Source: an uncultured Prevotella sp.
GTDB lineage: Bacteria > Bacteroidota > Bacteroidia > Bacteroidales > Bacteroidaceae
Length of the DNA: 7,107 bases
Direction: 5' to 3'
NCBI GenBank assembly: GCA_902497035.1
Contig: CABVDL010000115.1
Location: 1 to 7,107 of the forward strand
This document shows positions 1-4,904 of this stretch, one piece after another. Position 1 is the first letter of the stretch. Each line of letters opens with the position of its first letter. The position numbers and the translations under genes were made by a program. Under the pieces are notes generated by a model that searched no databases, had not been told where the DNA came from, and was given only the letters and a program-made list of their open reading frames with translations.

Positions 1-75
1 CGCCCTATGGTTTATCCCCACCCTATTGTGTTTATCCCCGCCCTATGGTTTATCCCCGCCCTATGGGTTTATCCT
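1..75. repeat. Tandem array, 18-20 bp variable units (left edge, partial)
   Basis: Four consecutive units are visible at 1-18, 19-38, 39-56 and 57-75, followed by a degenerate start of a fifth (CGCTGG, 76-81). The shared core is CGCCCTATGG followed by TTTATCCC. Unit lengths are 18, 20, 18 and 19, so units differ by small insertions around the GG/TTG step as well as by substitutions. The array runs off the left edge, so its true copy number is unknown. It ends shortly before a REP-like palindrome and lies beyond the 3' end of the minus-strand nucleotidase operon. Nothing suggests that it is translated. Confidence 0.85.
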
Positions 76-85
76 CGCTGGTGGC

Positions 86-113
86 AGTGTAGTGGCCGGC
101 CTGGTGCCGGCCA
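86..113 (+). repeat. REP-like palindrome with GTAG foot, copy 1
   Basis: A perfect 8 bp inverted repeat, TGGCCGGC at 93-100 and GCCGGCCA at 106-113, encloses a 5 nt loop CTGGT. GTAG (89-92) directly precedes the 5' arm, which is the layout of classical bacterial REP elements (GTAG/GGAG tetranucleotide plus palindrome). The 28 bp segment recurs at 7080-7107 in the same orientation with one mismatch, in the loop. It sits 53 bp past the stop codon of the minus-strand operon, a typical REP location, and could act as a 3' RNA hairpin. No transposase of the RAYT type is visible in the window. Confidence 0.8.
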
Positions 114-166
114 TTGCCTCCAAAGAGAAAGACCCAACGCTAAAGGACGTAAGATTTCTTTGGCTC

Positions 167-1003
167 TTACTTGCCGAACGTCGCCTCAATCTTGCCCACG
201 AACAGCGCGTTCTTGCCGTTCTGATCGACAGGGACGGGCTTGCCGTCGAGGTTATTGGCATAGTGCAATTGTTTGAAGTAGCTGTGGCTGTGGCCGCCCA
301 ACACGAGGTCGATGCCACGCGTAAGGCTGATGAGGTCCTCGTCGCAGACGCCCTCTTCCTCCCATCCGAGGTGGGAGATGAGGATAACAAACTGGCAGCC
401 TTTGCGGCGCAGCTCATCGACGACACGCTGGGCCGTCGTCACCGGGTCGAGGTACTCGGTGGAGCGATAGTTCTTGCGGTCAACAAGTCCGTCAAGCTTT
501 GGACTGAGACCGAAGACACCTATCTTAATGCCCTTGCGCTTGAGAATGACGTAGGGTTTGACGATGCGGTCGAGACTACACTCGCTAAACTTATAGTTGG
601 CACAGACTATGGGATAGTTGAGACGGCGGAACACCCGCGCCATGTTCTCAAGGCCAAAGTCGAACTCATGGTTGCCGATGGTTCCGGCATCATAGTGCAT
701 GAGGTCCATCAATCCGCTCTCCACGTCGCCCTTGAACAATGTATAATAAGGTGAGCCCTGGCTGAAGTCGCCACTGTCGAAAAGCAGCAGGTCTGGGTCT
801 TTCTGCCGCTCTTCCCTGAGCATGGCAATGCGGCGCAGAAAGCCGCCGCGTCCGGCCTGCATGGTGTCTGCCAGATGCGTGCTGAGGGGCATGATGCAAC
901 TGTGGGTGTCGTTGGTATGGAGTATGGTCAGCGTCTTGACGCGCTGCGCCATGACGGCGGAGCTGAACAGCAGGAGAAGCAAGAGGAAAGGAATTCTTTT
1001 CAT
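167..1003 (-). CDS. Secreted metallophosphatase, N-terminal (catalytic) half of a split 5'-nucleotidase
   Basis: This 278-residue protein begins with a signal peptide (about residues 1-19, cut near VMA-Q) and contains the calcineurin-like metallophosphatase domain of the UshA/5'-nucleotidase family. The metal-binding motifs are all visible in order: HTNDTH (29-34), DSGD (76-79), GNHEFDFG (110-117), SHLG (210-213) and GGHSH (236-240). These supply the Asp, His and Asn ligands of a two-metal centre that hydrolyses nucleotide phosphate esters. The protein stops where the usual enzyme continues into the substrate-binding C-terminal domain; that domain is encoded by the gene just upstream in the operon, 12 bp away. 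The start is the ATG giving the clean signal peptide. It probably acts in the periplasm. Exact substrate is inferred from family; related sugar-phosphate or cyclic-nucleotide activity is possible. Confidence 0.9.
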   Translation of the reverse strand: MKRIPFLLLLLLFSSAVMAQRVKTLTILHTNDTHSCIMPLSTHLADTMQAGRGGFLRRIAMLREERQKDPDLLLFDSGDFSQGSPYYTLFKGDVESGLMDLMHYDAGTIGNHEFDFGLENMARVFRRLNYPIVCANYKFSECSLDRIVKPYVILKRKGIKIGVFGLSPKLDGLVDRKNYRSTEYLDPVTTAQRVVDELRRKGCQFVILISHLGWEEEGVCDEDLISLTRGIDLVLGGHSHSYFKQLHYANNLDGKPVPVDQNGKNALFVGKIEATFGK

Positions 1004-1015
1004 GACTATTACGGT

Positions 1016-1807
1016 TTACTTGATGGTGAAGCGGCCCTCGACCTTGCTGTCGACGGTCTTGCCCTGCCGGGCGAAATGGCGGAAATAGCTGACGATGATG
1101 TGGCGCACGTCGTATTTCTCATCCTGTGGCGAAACGACGGCTGTCTTGTCCTTGAAAGCCTCAAGTCCGTCGTTGCCCTGAGCCAGATAGTCGAGCGTCG
1201 CCACGCGGTAGCTGCCCGACGGGTCGATGGGCTTGCCGTTGAGTGAAGCGTTGAGCAGCTTACCGTCGCGGCTTGCCACGACGCAGACTCCGTGACTGAC
1301 GGCCTCACCGCCACGCGCGGCCATCTCGCCAAAAAGCTGCAGCACCTTCTGACCGGTGAGCGTGAGAAAGCAGATGTGGTTCTCGAAGGGCGCGACATTG
1401 AGCACGTCGCCGTTGGTGATGTCGCCTGCCGGCAGCGAAGCCCTGATGCCACCCATATTATAGACGGCAAAGTCGGGACGCTCATTGAACCCGTCGCCGC
1501 TCCACAGCAGCACGTCGGCCAGCAGATTGCCCAACGTGCTCTCAGGCCTGCCTGCCGCCATGGCACGGGCCGTTTGTCCCACAACGGGCTTCATGAGCGA
1601 GTCAACCCGTTGCTCGTAAGGAGCTATGAAGGCGGCGGCCCGGGCATCGGGACGGGCGTCGTAGCGCGAGTCTATCAGAACGCGCGTGCCACTGATGCCG
1701 GTCAGATGATAGGACGAACGGCACGATGAGAGCGTGAGCAGGCACGACACCACGGCCAGAACGGCATGCAAAAGGTGGCGTGGAAAACGATGAATGGTGG
1801 AAATCAT
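1016..1807 (-). CDS. Lipoprotein with 5'-nucleotidase C-terminal (substrate-binding) domain
   Basis: This 263-residue protein has a lipoprotein signal ending in LSSC (Cys29), so it should be anchored in the envelope. From about residue 75 to the end it matches the 5'-nucleotidase C-terminal domain. Visible hallmarks are NLLADVL (94-100), YNMGGIRASLPAGDIT (116-131), NVAPFEN (137-143) and YRVATLDYLAQGNDGLEAF (200-218). In UshA-type enzymes the PF.N and F/Y...GGDG regions hold the aromatic residues that stack on the nucleobase; here the usual GGDG reads GNDG. It has no metallophosphatase motifs, so alone it should not be catalytic. The catalytic half is the next gene downstream, 12 bp after its stop, and the porT-like gene ends 32 bp upstream. 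The inferred role is to pair with that enzyme in nucleotide hydrolysis and nucleoside salvage. Confidence 0.88.
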   Translation of the reverse strand: MISTIHRFPRHLLHAVLAVVSCLLTLSSCRSSYHLTGISGTRVLIDSRYDARPDARAAAFIAPYEQRVDSLMKPVVGQTARAMAAGRPESTLGNLLADVLLWSGDGFNERPDFAVYNMGGIRASLPAGDITNGDVLNVAPFENHICFLTLTGQKVLQLFGEMAARGGEAVSHGVCVVASRDGKLLNASLNGKPIDPSGSYRVATLDYLAQGNDGLEAFKDKTAVVSPQDEKYDVRHIIVSYFRHFARQGKTVDSKVEGRFTIK

Positions 1808-1839
1808 AAGGATAAATGGATATTTGAACAGATGGTCGC

Positions 1840-2583
1840 CTATTCAAAATAGAACGTAAGCACGATCATCTTTGACTTGGATTTACTGACTGACAAGGCA
1901 TAGGGCTTCATGGTGTTGTCGCGCAGGCGGTCGGCATGATTGGCGTCGAGACTGTTGGACAGGCCGTACATGAACTTCAGCTCAGGGCGAAGCTTGAAAA
2001 ACGGGAGATAGAAGTCACAGCCGAAGCCACCCTCAAGGTAGCACTCGCCGCGCTTTAGCCGTATATAGTCGTTGTCCTTTCCGGTAAGGTTGACCACGGG
2101 ACTCAGTCCCAGCATCATGTAGGGCCGGTGGTTGCCGTTACGCTTCGAGGCGAAGATGAGGTCGAACGATGAGCCGAAATAGACCGTCTTCATCGACTGC
2201 TGCCGAGTGACGGCGGCCTCATCGGGCGTGTCGTCCATATTGTGGAAGCGGATGTGGCGGGTGCCGAAATAGAGTGTCGGAGCCATGCGGAACTGAAAAT
2301 GCTCACTGAGCCGCAGCTCGCCGAGTACGCCCACGTTGAAGCCATTGTCCCAGCGGTCCTGGTCGGCCGTGATGGTTGTGGTCTGCTGCGAGCCGTCATC
2401 GAGCGTGACCGTCTGTGGACCGGCATTGACAAACTCCAAATCCTGCAGGTGGGTACCGACCAAGATACCGAAGTGGAACGGCCGCAGGTCGGTATAGGGA
2501 CGGTTCTCCACCACGCCGTCCTGCGCCGAGACCTCGTGCCACAGCGCAAAAAGCATGACCAGAACAAGAGCAAATCTTCTCAT
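1840..2583 (-). CDS. porT: PorT-like outer-membrane protein of the type IX secretion system
   Basis: This 247-residue protein starts with a signal peptide (about 1-20, cut near VSA-Q) and then shows alternating beta-strand segments typical of a small outer-membrane barrel. Stretches recognisable from PorT-family proteins are RPFHFGILVGTHLQDLEF (34-51), RMAPTLYFG (99-107), DLIFASKRN (141-149) and the region around FYLPFFKLRPELKFMYGL (191-208). It ends in FYFE, with aromatic residues close to the C-terminus. PorT of Porphyromonas gingivalis has nearly the same length and is needed for type IX secretion. It is the first gene of the minus-strand operon, preceded by a Bacteroidetes-type promoter candidate. 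The family call is from motif recognition; a generic PorT-superfamily barrel unrelated to secretion is the main alternative. Confidence 0.75.
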   Translation of the reverse strand: MRRFALVLVMLFALWHEVSAQDGVVENRPYTDLRPFHFGILVGTHLQDLEFVNAGPQTVTLDDGSQQTTTITADQDRWDNGFNVGVLGELRLSEHFQFRMAPTLYFGTRHIRFHNMDDTPDEAAVTRQQSMKTVYFGSSFDLIFASKRNGNHRPYMMLGLSPVVNLTGKDNDYIRLKRGECYLEGGFGCDFYLPFFKLRPELKFMYGLSNSLDANHADRLRDNTMKPYALSVSKSKSKMIVLTFYFE

Positions 2584-2642
2584 ATAACTTTCAACGGCGC
2601 AACAGCCGCTTTTATTGCCTATGGCGAGACAAGGTGTAATAA

Positions 2643-2672
2643 AAAAGTTAATTATGAAAAAAACACCGCAAA
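2643..2672 (-). promoter_or_regulatory. Predicted promoter of the porT-nucleotidase operon
   Basis: Read on the minus strand, TTTG (2672-2669) is followed after 18 bases by TAACTTTT (2650-2643), a 7 of 8 match to the Bacteroidetes -7 element TAnnTTTG with near-standard spacing. It would start transcription roughly 50 bases before the porT-like ATG. No Shine-Dalgarno motif is seen, as is usual in this phylum. Confidence 0.5.
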
Positions 2673-2675
2673 AAC

Positions 2676-2706
2676 TTAGCTTACTCAGCAGAATTTATTA
2701 ACTTTG
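2676..2706 (+). promoter_or_regulatory. Predicted ferredoxin promoter
   Basis: TTAG (2676-2679, 3 of 4 match to the -33 TTTG) is followed by a 19 bp spacer and TAACTTTG (2699-2706), a perfect TAnnTTTG -7 element. The expected start of transcription lies near 2712-2714, giving a leader of about 35 bases rich in A and T. This also supports translation starting at the ATG at 2749 rather than at the TTG at 2704, which lies inside the -7 element. Confidence 0.6.
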
Positions 2707-2748
2707 CAACGTACAAAACATTATTTACATCTTATATACATCAACATT

Positions 2749-2919
2749 ATGGCATACGTTATTGGAAACGACTGTGTAGCATGTGGTACATGCATCGATG
2801 AGTGCCCCGTAGGCGCAATCTCTGAAGGTGAAATCTACCACATCAATCCCGATGAGTGCACAGAGTGCGGCACATGCGCCTCTGTTTGCCCCAATGAGGC
2901 AATCAGCCTCGCTGAGTAA
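2749..2919 (+). CDS. 2[4Fe-4S] ferredoxin
   Basis: This 56-residue protein is a classical clostridial-type bacterial ferredoxin. Two cluster motifs are complete: C9-x2-C12-x2-C15-x3-C19-P and C37-x2-C40-x2-C43-x3-C47-P. Each motif gives three cysteines to one cluster and the fourth to the other. It is a cytosolic low-potential electron carrier, for example for pyruvate or 2-oxoacid ferredoxin oxidoreductases and hydrogenases, which fits an anaerobe. The ATG at 2749 gives the standard family length; the in-frame TTG at 2704 would add an unrelated tail and overlaps the promoter. The gene appears monocistronic, with its own promoter upstream and a strong terminator 35 bp after the stop. Confidence 0.95.
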   Translation: MAYVIGNDCVACGTCIDECPVGAISEGEIYHINPDECTECGTCASVCPNEAISLAE

Positions 2920-2953
2920 TCAGCACCGCGCATCTCAAAGGAGCATAAACCTT

Positions 2954-2994
2954 AAAGTCTTGCCTTGACGTATCTCTTGGCAAGACTTTTTTTT
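2954..2994 (+). terminator. Intrinsic terminator after the ferredoxin gene
   Basis: A perfect 11 bp stem (AAAGTCTTGCC at 2954-2964 and GGCAAGACTTT at 2979-2989) encloses a 14 nt loop and runs into eight consecutive T residues (2987-2994). It ends only 29 bases before the start of the next gene, so that operon needs its own promoter or readthrough. Confidence 0.9.
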
Positions 2995-3005
2995 CGGACA
3001 GACAC

Positions 3006-3013
3006 TACATTTA
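3006..3013 (+). promoter_or_regulatory. Weak -7 candidate for the heme-uptake operon
   Basis: TACATTTA matches seven of eight positions of TAnnTTTG and is the only such site between the terminator and the ATG at 3024. No good TTTG lies 19-21 bp upstream, since that position falls in the terminator stem. If used, the transcript would begin a few bases before the start codon and be almost leaderless. No clear Fur-type palindrome is seen. Confidence 0.25.
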
Positions 3014-3023
3014 ATTGAACGAC

Positions 3024-3491
3024 ATGAGAGATATAATCAAAATCATGGCATTGGCATTTGCCCTGCTTTCATCACTGGCCGCCGAGGCTGCCGACTATCT
3101 GACGGTGACCGACGCCAACGGTGACAAAACGAGTTTTGCACTGTCGGAGAAGCCCACCGTGAGCTTCACCGCGACGAGCCTCCGTCTCGTCGCGGGCGAA
3201 CAGACCATCGACTATCCGCTCACCGAGTACCGCAGCTTCACGCTCACCGACCAGGCATCGGGAGTGGGCAGTCTGGAGACCGTGGCCAATCCGCTGTTTG
3301 AGATTGGCGAGACGCTGAGGGGAAGCGGCCTGGTACCTGCCAGCACCGTGGCGCTCTACAACCTGAACGGACAGCTGGTCAAGGAAGCAAGGGTGAGCGC
3401 CCAAGGCACCGTGAGCCTGCCACTGAACGACCTCAAGGGGGTCATCGTGGTAAAGTCAAGCAACAAGAGCTTTAAGTTCATCAAAAAATAA
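3024..3491 (+). CDS. Small secreted protein with a T9SS-type C-terminal sorting-like domain
   Basis: This 155-residue protein has a signal peptide (about 1-22, cut near AEA-A). Residues 24-75 form a module common in small Prevotella secreted proteins: a short strand (YLTVTDANGDKTSFAL), then KPTVSFTATSLRL, then a hydrophobic repeat ending in FTL. Residues about 98-155 resemble a type A sorting domain: VALYNLNGQLVKEARVS, then LNDLKGVIVVK and a basic end, SFKFIKK. The usual GVY reads GVI. Almost no cargo lies between the two parts, so the function is unknown. The ATG at 3024 is preferred over the in-frame TTG at 3015. It is the first gene of the operon, 30 bp before the calycin-like gene. Export by type IX secretion is an inference, made more plausible by the PorT-like gene nearby. 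Confidence 0.8.
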   Translation: MRDIIKIMALAFALLSSLAAEAADYLTVTDANGDKTSFALSEKPTVSFTATSLRLVAGEQTIDYPLTEYRSFTLTDQASGVGSLETVANPLFEIGETLRGSGLVPASTVALYNLNGQLVKEARVSAQGTVSLPLNDLKGVIVVKSSNKSFKFIKK

Positions 3492-3521
3492 CATCACACA
3501 CCTTATTTATATATACGCACT

Positions 3522-4100
3522 ATGAAAAAATTGTTTACCATTGTACTGCTCGCCTTAGCCGCTTTCTCCTCCGCCAACGCGCAGACCGTCACCATCCTGA
3601 AGACCGACGGCACGAGCGAGGTGCTGAAAGCATCCGAGATAGCCTCCATCACCTTTGAGCCTGCCAAGAGTGCCGCCGAGACCATTGCAGGCACCTACAC
3701 GGGCAAGGACAGCATCAGCGTAGGCGGCATGTTCAACTACAATGCCGACGCCGACGCCGAATACAAGATCGCAGCCAATGCCGACGGCACCATCAACGTC
3801 ACACTGCCCGAGGAGACATTCAAAAAGACGGCCATCGGCGACCTCGTCGTGGGAACCTTCACCGTAAGCAACATTGCCTGGGACGAAAGCGCGCAGGCCT
3901 TCGTGCGCAGCTATGGCAAGGATGGCATCAAGTTCCACTTCAAGTCAAACACAATGGACAACGACTACGCCCTCGACAAGGACAACTGCAAGATAACCGT
4001 CAACAGCAACGACGACGGTACTGTCACCATTCGCAACACCTACCAGATGGGAAACATGCCGTTCCCCATCTACAGTACGGTTGTAGTAAAGAAGAAATAA
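3522..4100 (+). CDS. Secreted calycin-like beta-barrel protein
   Basis: This 192-residue protein carries a clear signal peptide (MKKLFTIVLLALAAFSSANA, cut before Q21). Residues 22-46 (VTILKTDGTSEVLKASEIASITFE) form a short motif like that in the preceding protein. From about residue 55 onward it resembles the calycin-like domain of Bacteroidales secreted proteins: IAGTYTGKDSISVGG, then alternating strands with DGTINVTLPE and DDGTVTIRNTY, ending VVVKKK. Calycins are small barrels that often bind hydrophobic ligands. Position between the first small protein and the HmuY-like gene, with gaps of 30 and 15 bp, puts it in the heme-uptake operon. Ligand and role are unknown; heme or porphyrin binding is a hypothesis from context only. 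The domain call is by pattern, without a profile search. Confidence 0.75.
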   Translation: MKKLFTIVLLALAAFSSANAQTVTILKTDGTSEVLKASEIASITFEPAKSAAETIAGTYTGKDSISVGGMFNYNADADAEYKIAANADGTINVTLPEETFKKTAIGDLVVGTFTVSNIAWDESAQAFVRSYGKDGIKFHFKSNTMDNDYALDKDNCKITVNSNDDGTVTIRNTYQMGNMPFPIYSTVVVKKK

Positions 4101-4115
4101 AGAAACTTCTACTGA

Positions 4116-4904
4116 ATGCGTCTCAAAACCATATTTCGCAGCATCGCCGCCTGTGCCGTCGCAGCCTTCTTAGGCTCATGCGACGGCATGTTTGGTGGAC
4201 TGTACGACAATCCACAAACTAATCTTCAGGCACGGGAGGGCCAGCTCATCATCAATGCGACAAGCTGGAGCGACTGGTATTACATTGACTTTGACTCGCT
4301 CGCAGCCTTGGCGGCTGCCGGCGACAGTGCCGGACTGGCCGCCGCGCAGACGACCTTTACGCCCTACCCTATCCCCACCACCCTTACCGGGGAGCGGAAA
4401 GACTCGGTAACGGGTATATACACTTATTGGTACGATGTGTTCGGGAAAGGTCTGTCGGTAAACGAGAAGCGCAGCTTCAGTCCCACAGACATACAGCCCG
4501 AGCCAAAGCACTGGAGCATCGCCGTGCACCGCGACAACGTGCGCACAAACAACGCGGACGTGCTGGAGACCAGCTTCACCTCCATGGACCAACTGCCCAA
4601 GCAAAGCTCTGACTTCTCGGGCGGAGACTTCAAACCCGACGAATGGAGCGAGACAGACGTGTGGGTTGACCAGTCGCGCATGCTGCAAAGTCTTGTCGGA
4701 AATCAGGGCATCAAGATAAACAAGGTGCTCTCGTCGTGGCTCACCGTGAGCATACCGCCCATTCCGCCAAACTACACCAGCAACAGCCACGTGTTTCTCA
4801 TACGGTTCAAGGACGGACGCTATGCGGCCGTACAACTGGAAAACTACATGGACAATAAAGGTACAAAATGCTGGCTCACCATCAACTATAAATATCCCTA
4901 TTGA
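4116..4904 (+). CDS. hmuY: HmuY-family heme-binding lipoprotein
   Basis: This 262-residue protein has a lipoprotein signal ending LGSC (Cys22), predicting a lipid-anchored, probably surface-exposed protein. Family features are visible: GLYDNP after the anchor (28-33), INATSWSDWYYIDF (46-59), HWSIAVHRDNVRTN (132-145) and the C-terminal stretch with FLIRFKDGRYAAVQLENY (227-244), closing in INYKYPY. HmuY of Porphyromonas gingivalis is a hemophore-like protein that takes heme from host carriers and hands it to the receptor HmuR. The P. gingivalis ligands are His134 and His166; here Met157 and Met189 have the same 32-residue spacing. The gene lies 15 bp after the calycin-like gene, and its TGA overlaps the receptor ATG by one base, implying translational coupling. 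The family call is strong from motifs plus context; heme as ligand is inferred. Confidence 0.85.
   Translation: MRLKTIFRSIAACAVAAFLGSCDGMFGGLYDNPQTNLQAREGQLIINATSWSDWYYIDFDSLAALAAAGDSAGLAAAQTTFTPYPIPTTLTGERKDSVTGIYTYWYDVFGKGLSVNEKRSFSPTDIQPEPKHWSIAVHRDNVRTNNADVLETSFTSMDQLPKQSSDFSGGDFKPDEWSETDVWVDQSRMLQSLVGNQGIKINKVLSSWLTVSIPPIPPNYTSNSHVFLIRFKDGRYAAVQLENYMDNKGTKCWLTINYKYPY

Noticed and set aside
120..163. Inverted repeat CCAAAGA / TCTTTGG after the metallophosphatase gene as a terminator
   Set aside because: The 7 bp stem has a 30 base loop, low GC content and no following T-run on the minus strand. The REP-like hairpin at 93-113 is a better 3' structure, though also without a T-run.
26..754. 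Long plus-strand frame of 242 codons opposite the metallophosphatase gene
   Set aside because: It lies antisense to a gene with all metallophosphatase motifs intact and encodes no recognisable domain. Its length follows from the high GC content of the opposite strand.
2704..2748. Upstream TTG start for the ferredoxin, adding 15 residues
   Set aside because: The TTG lies inside the predicted -7 element, and the ATG at 2749 gives the standard 56-residue ferredoxin.
4176..4835. Minus-strand frame of 219 codons opposite the HmuY-like gene
   Set aside because: It is the mirror of a strongly supported gene, has no family features, and would run against the operon.
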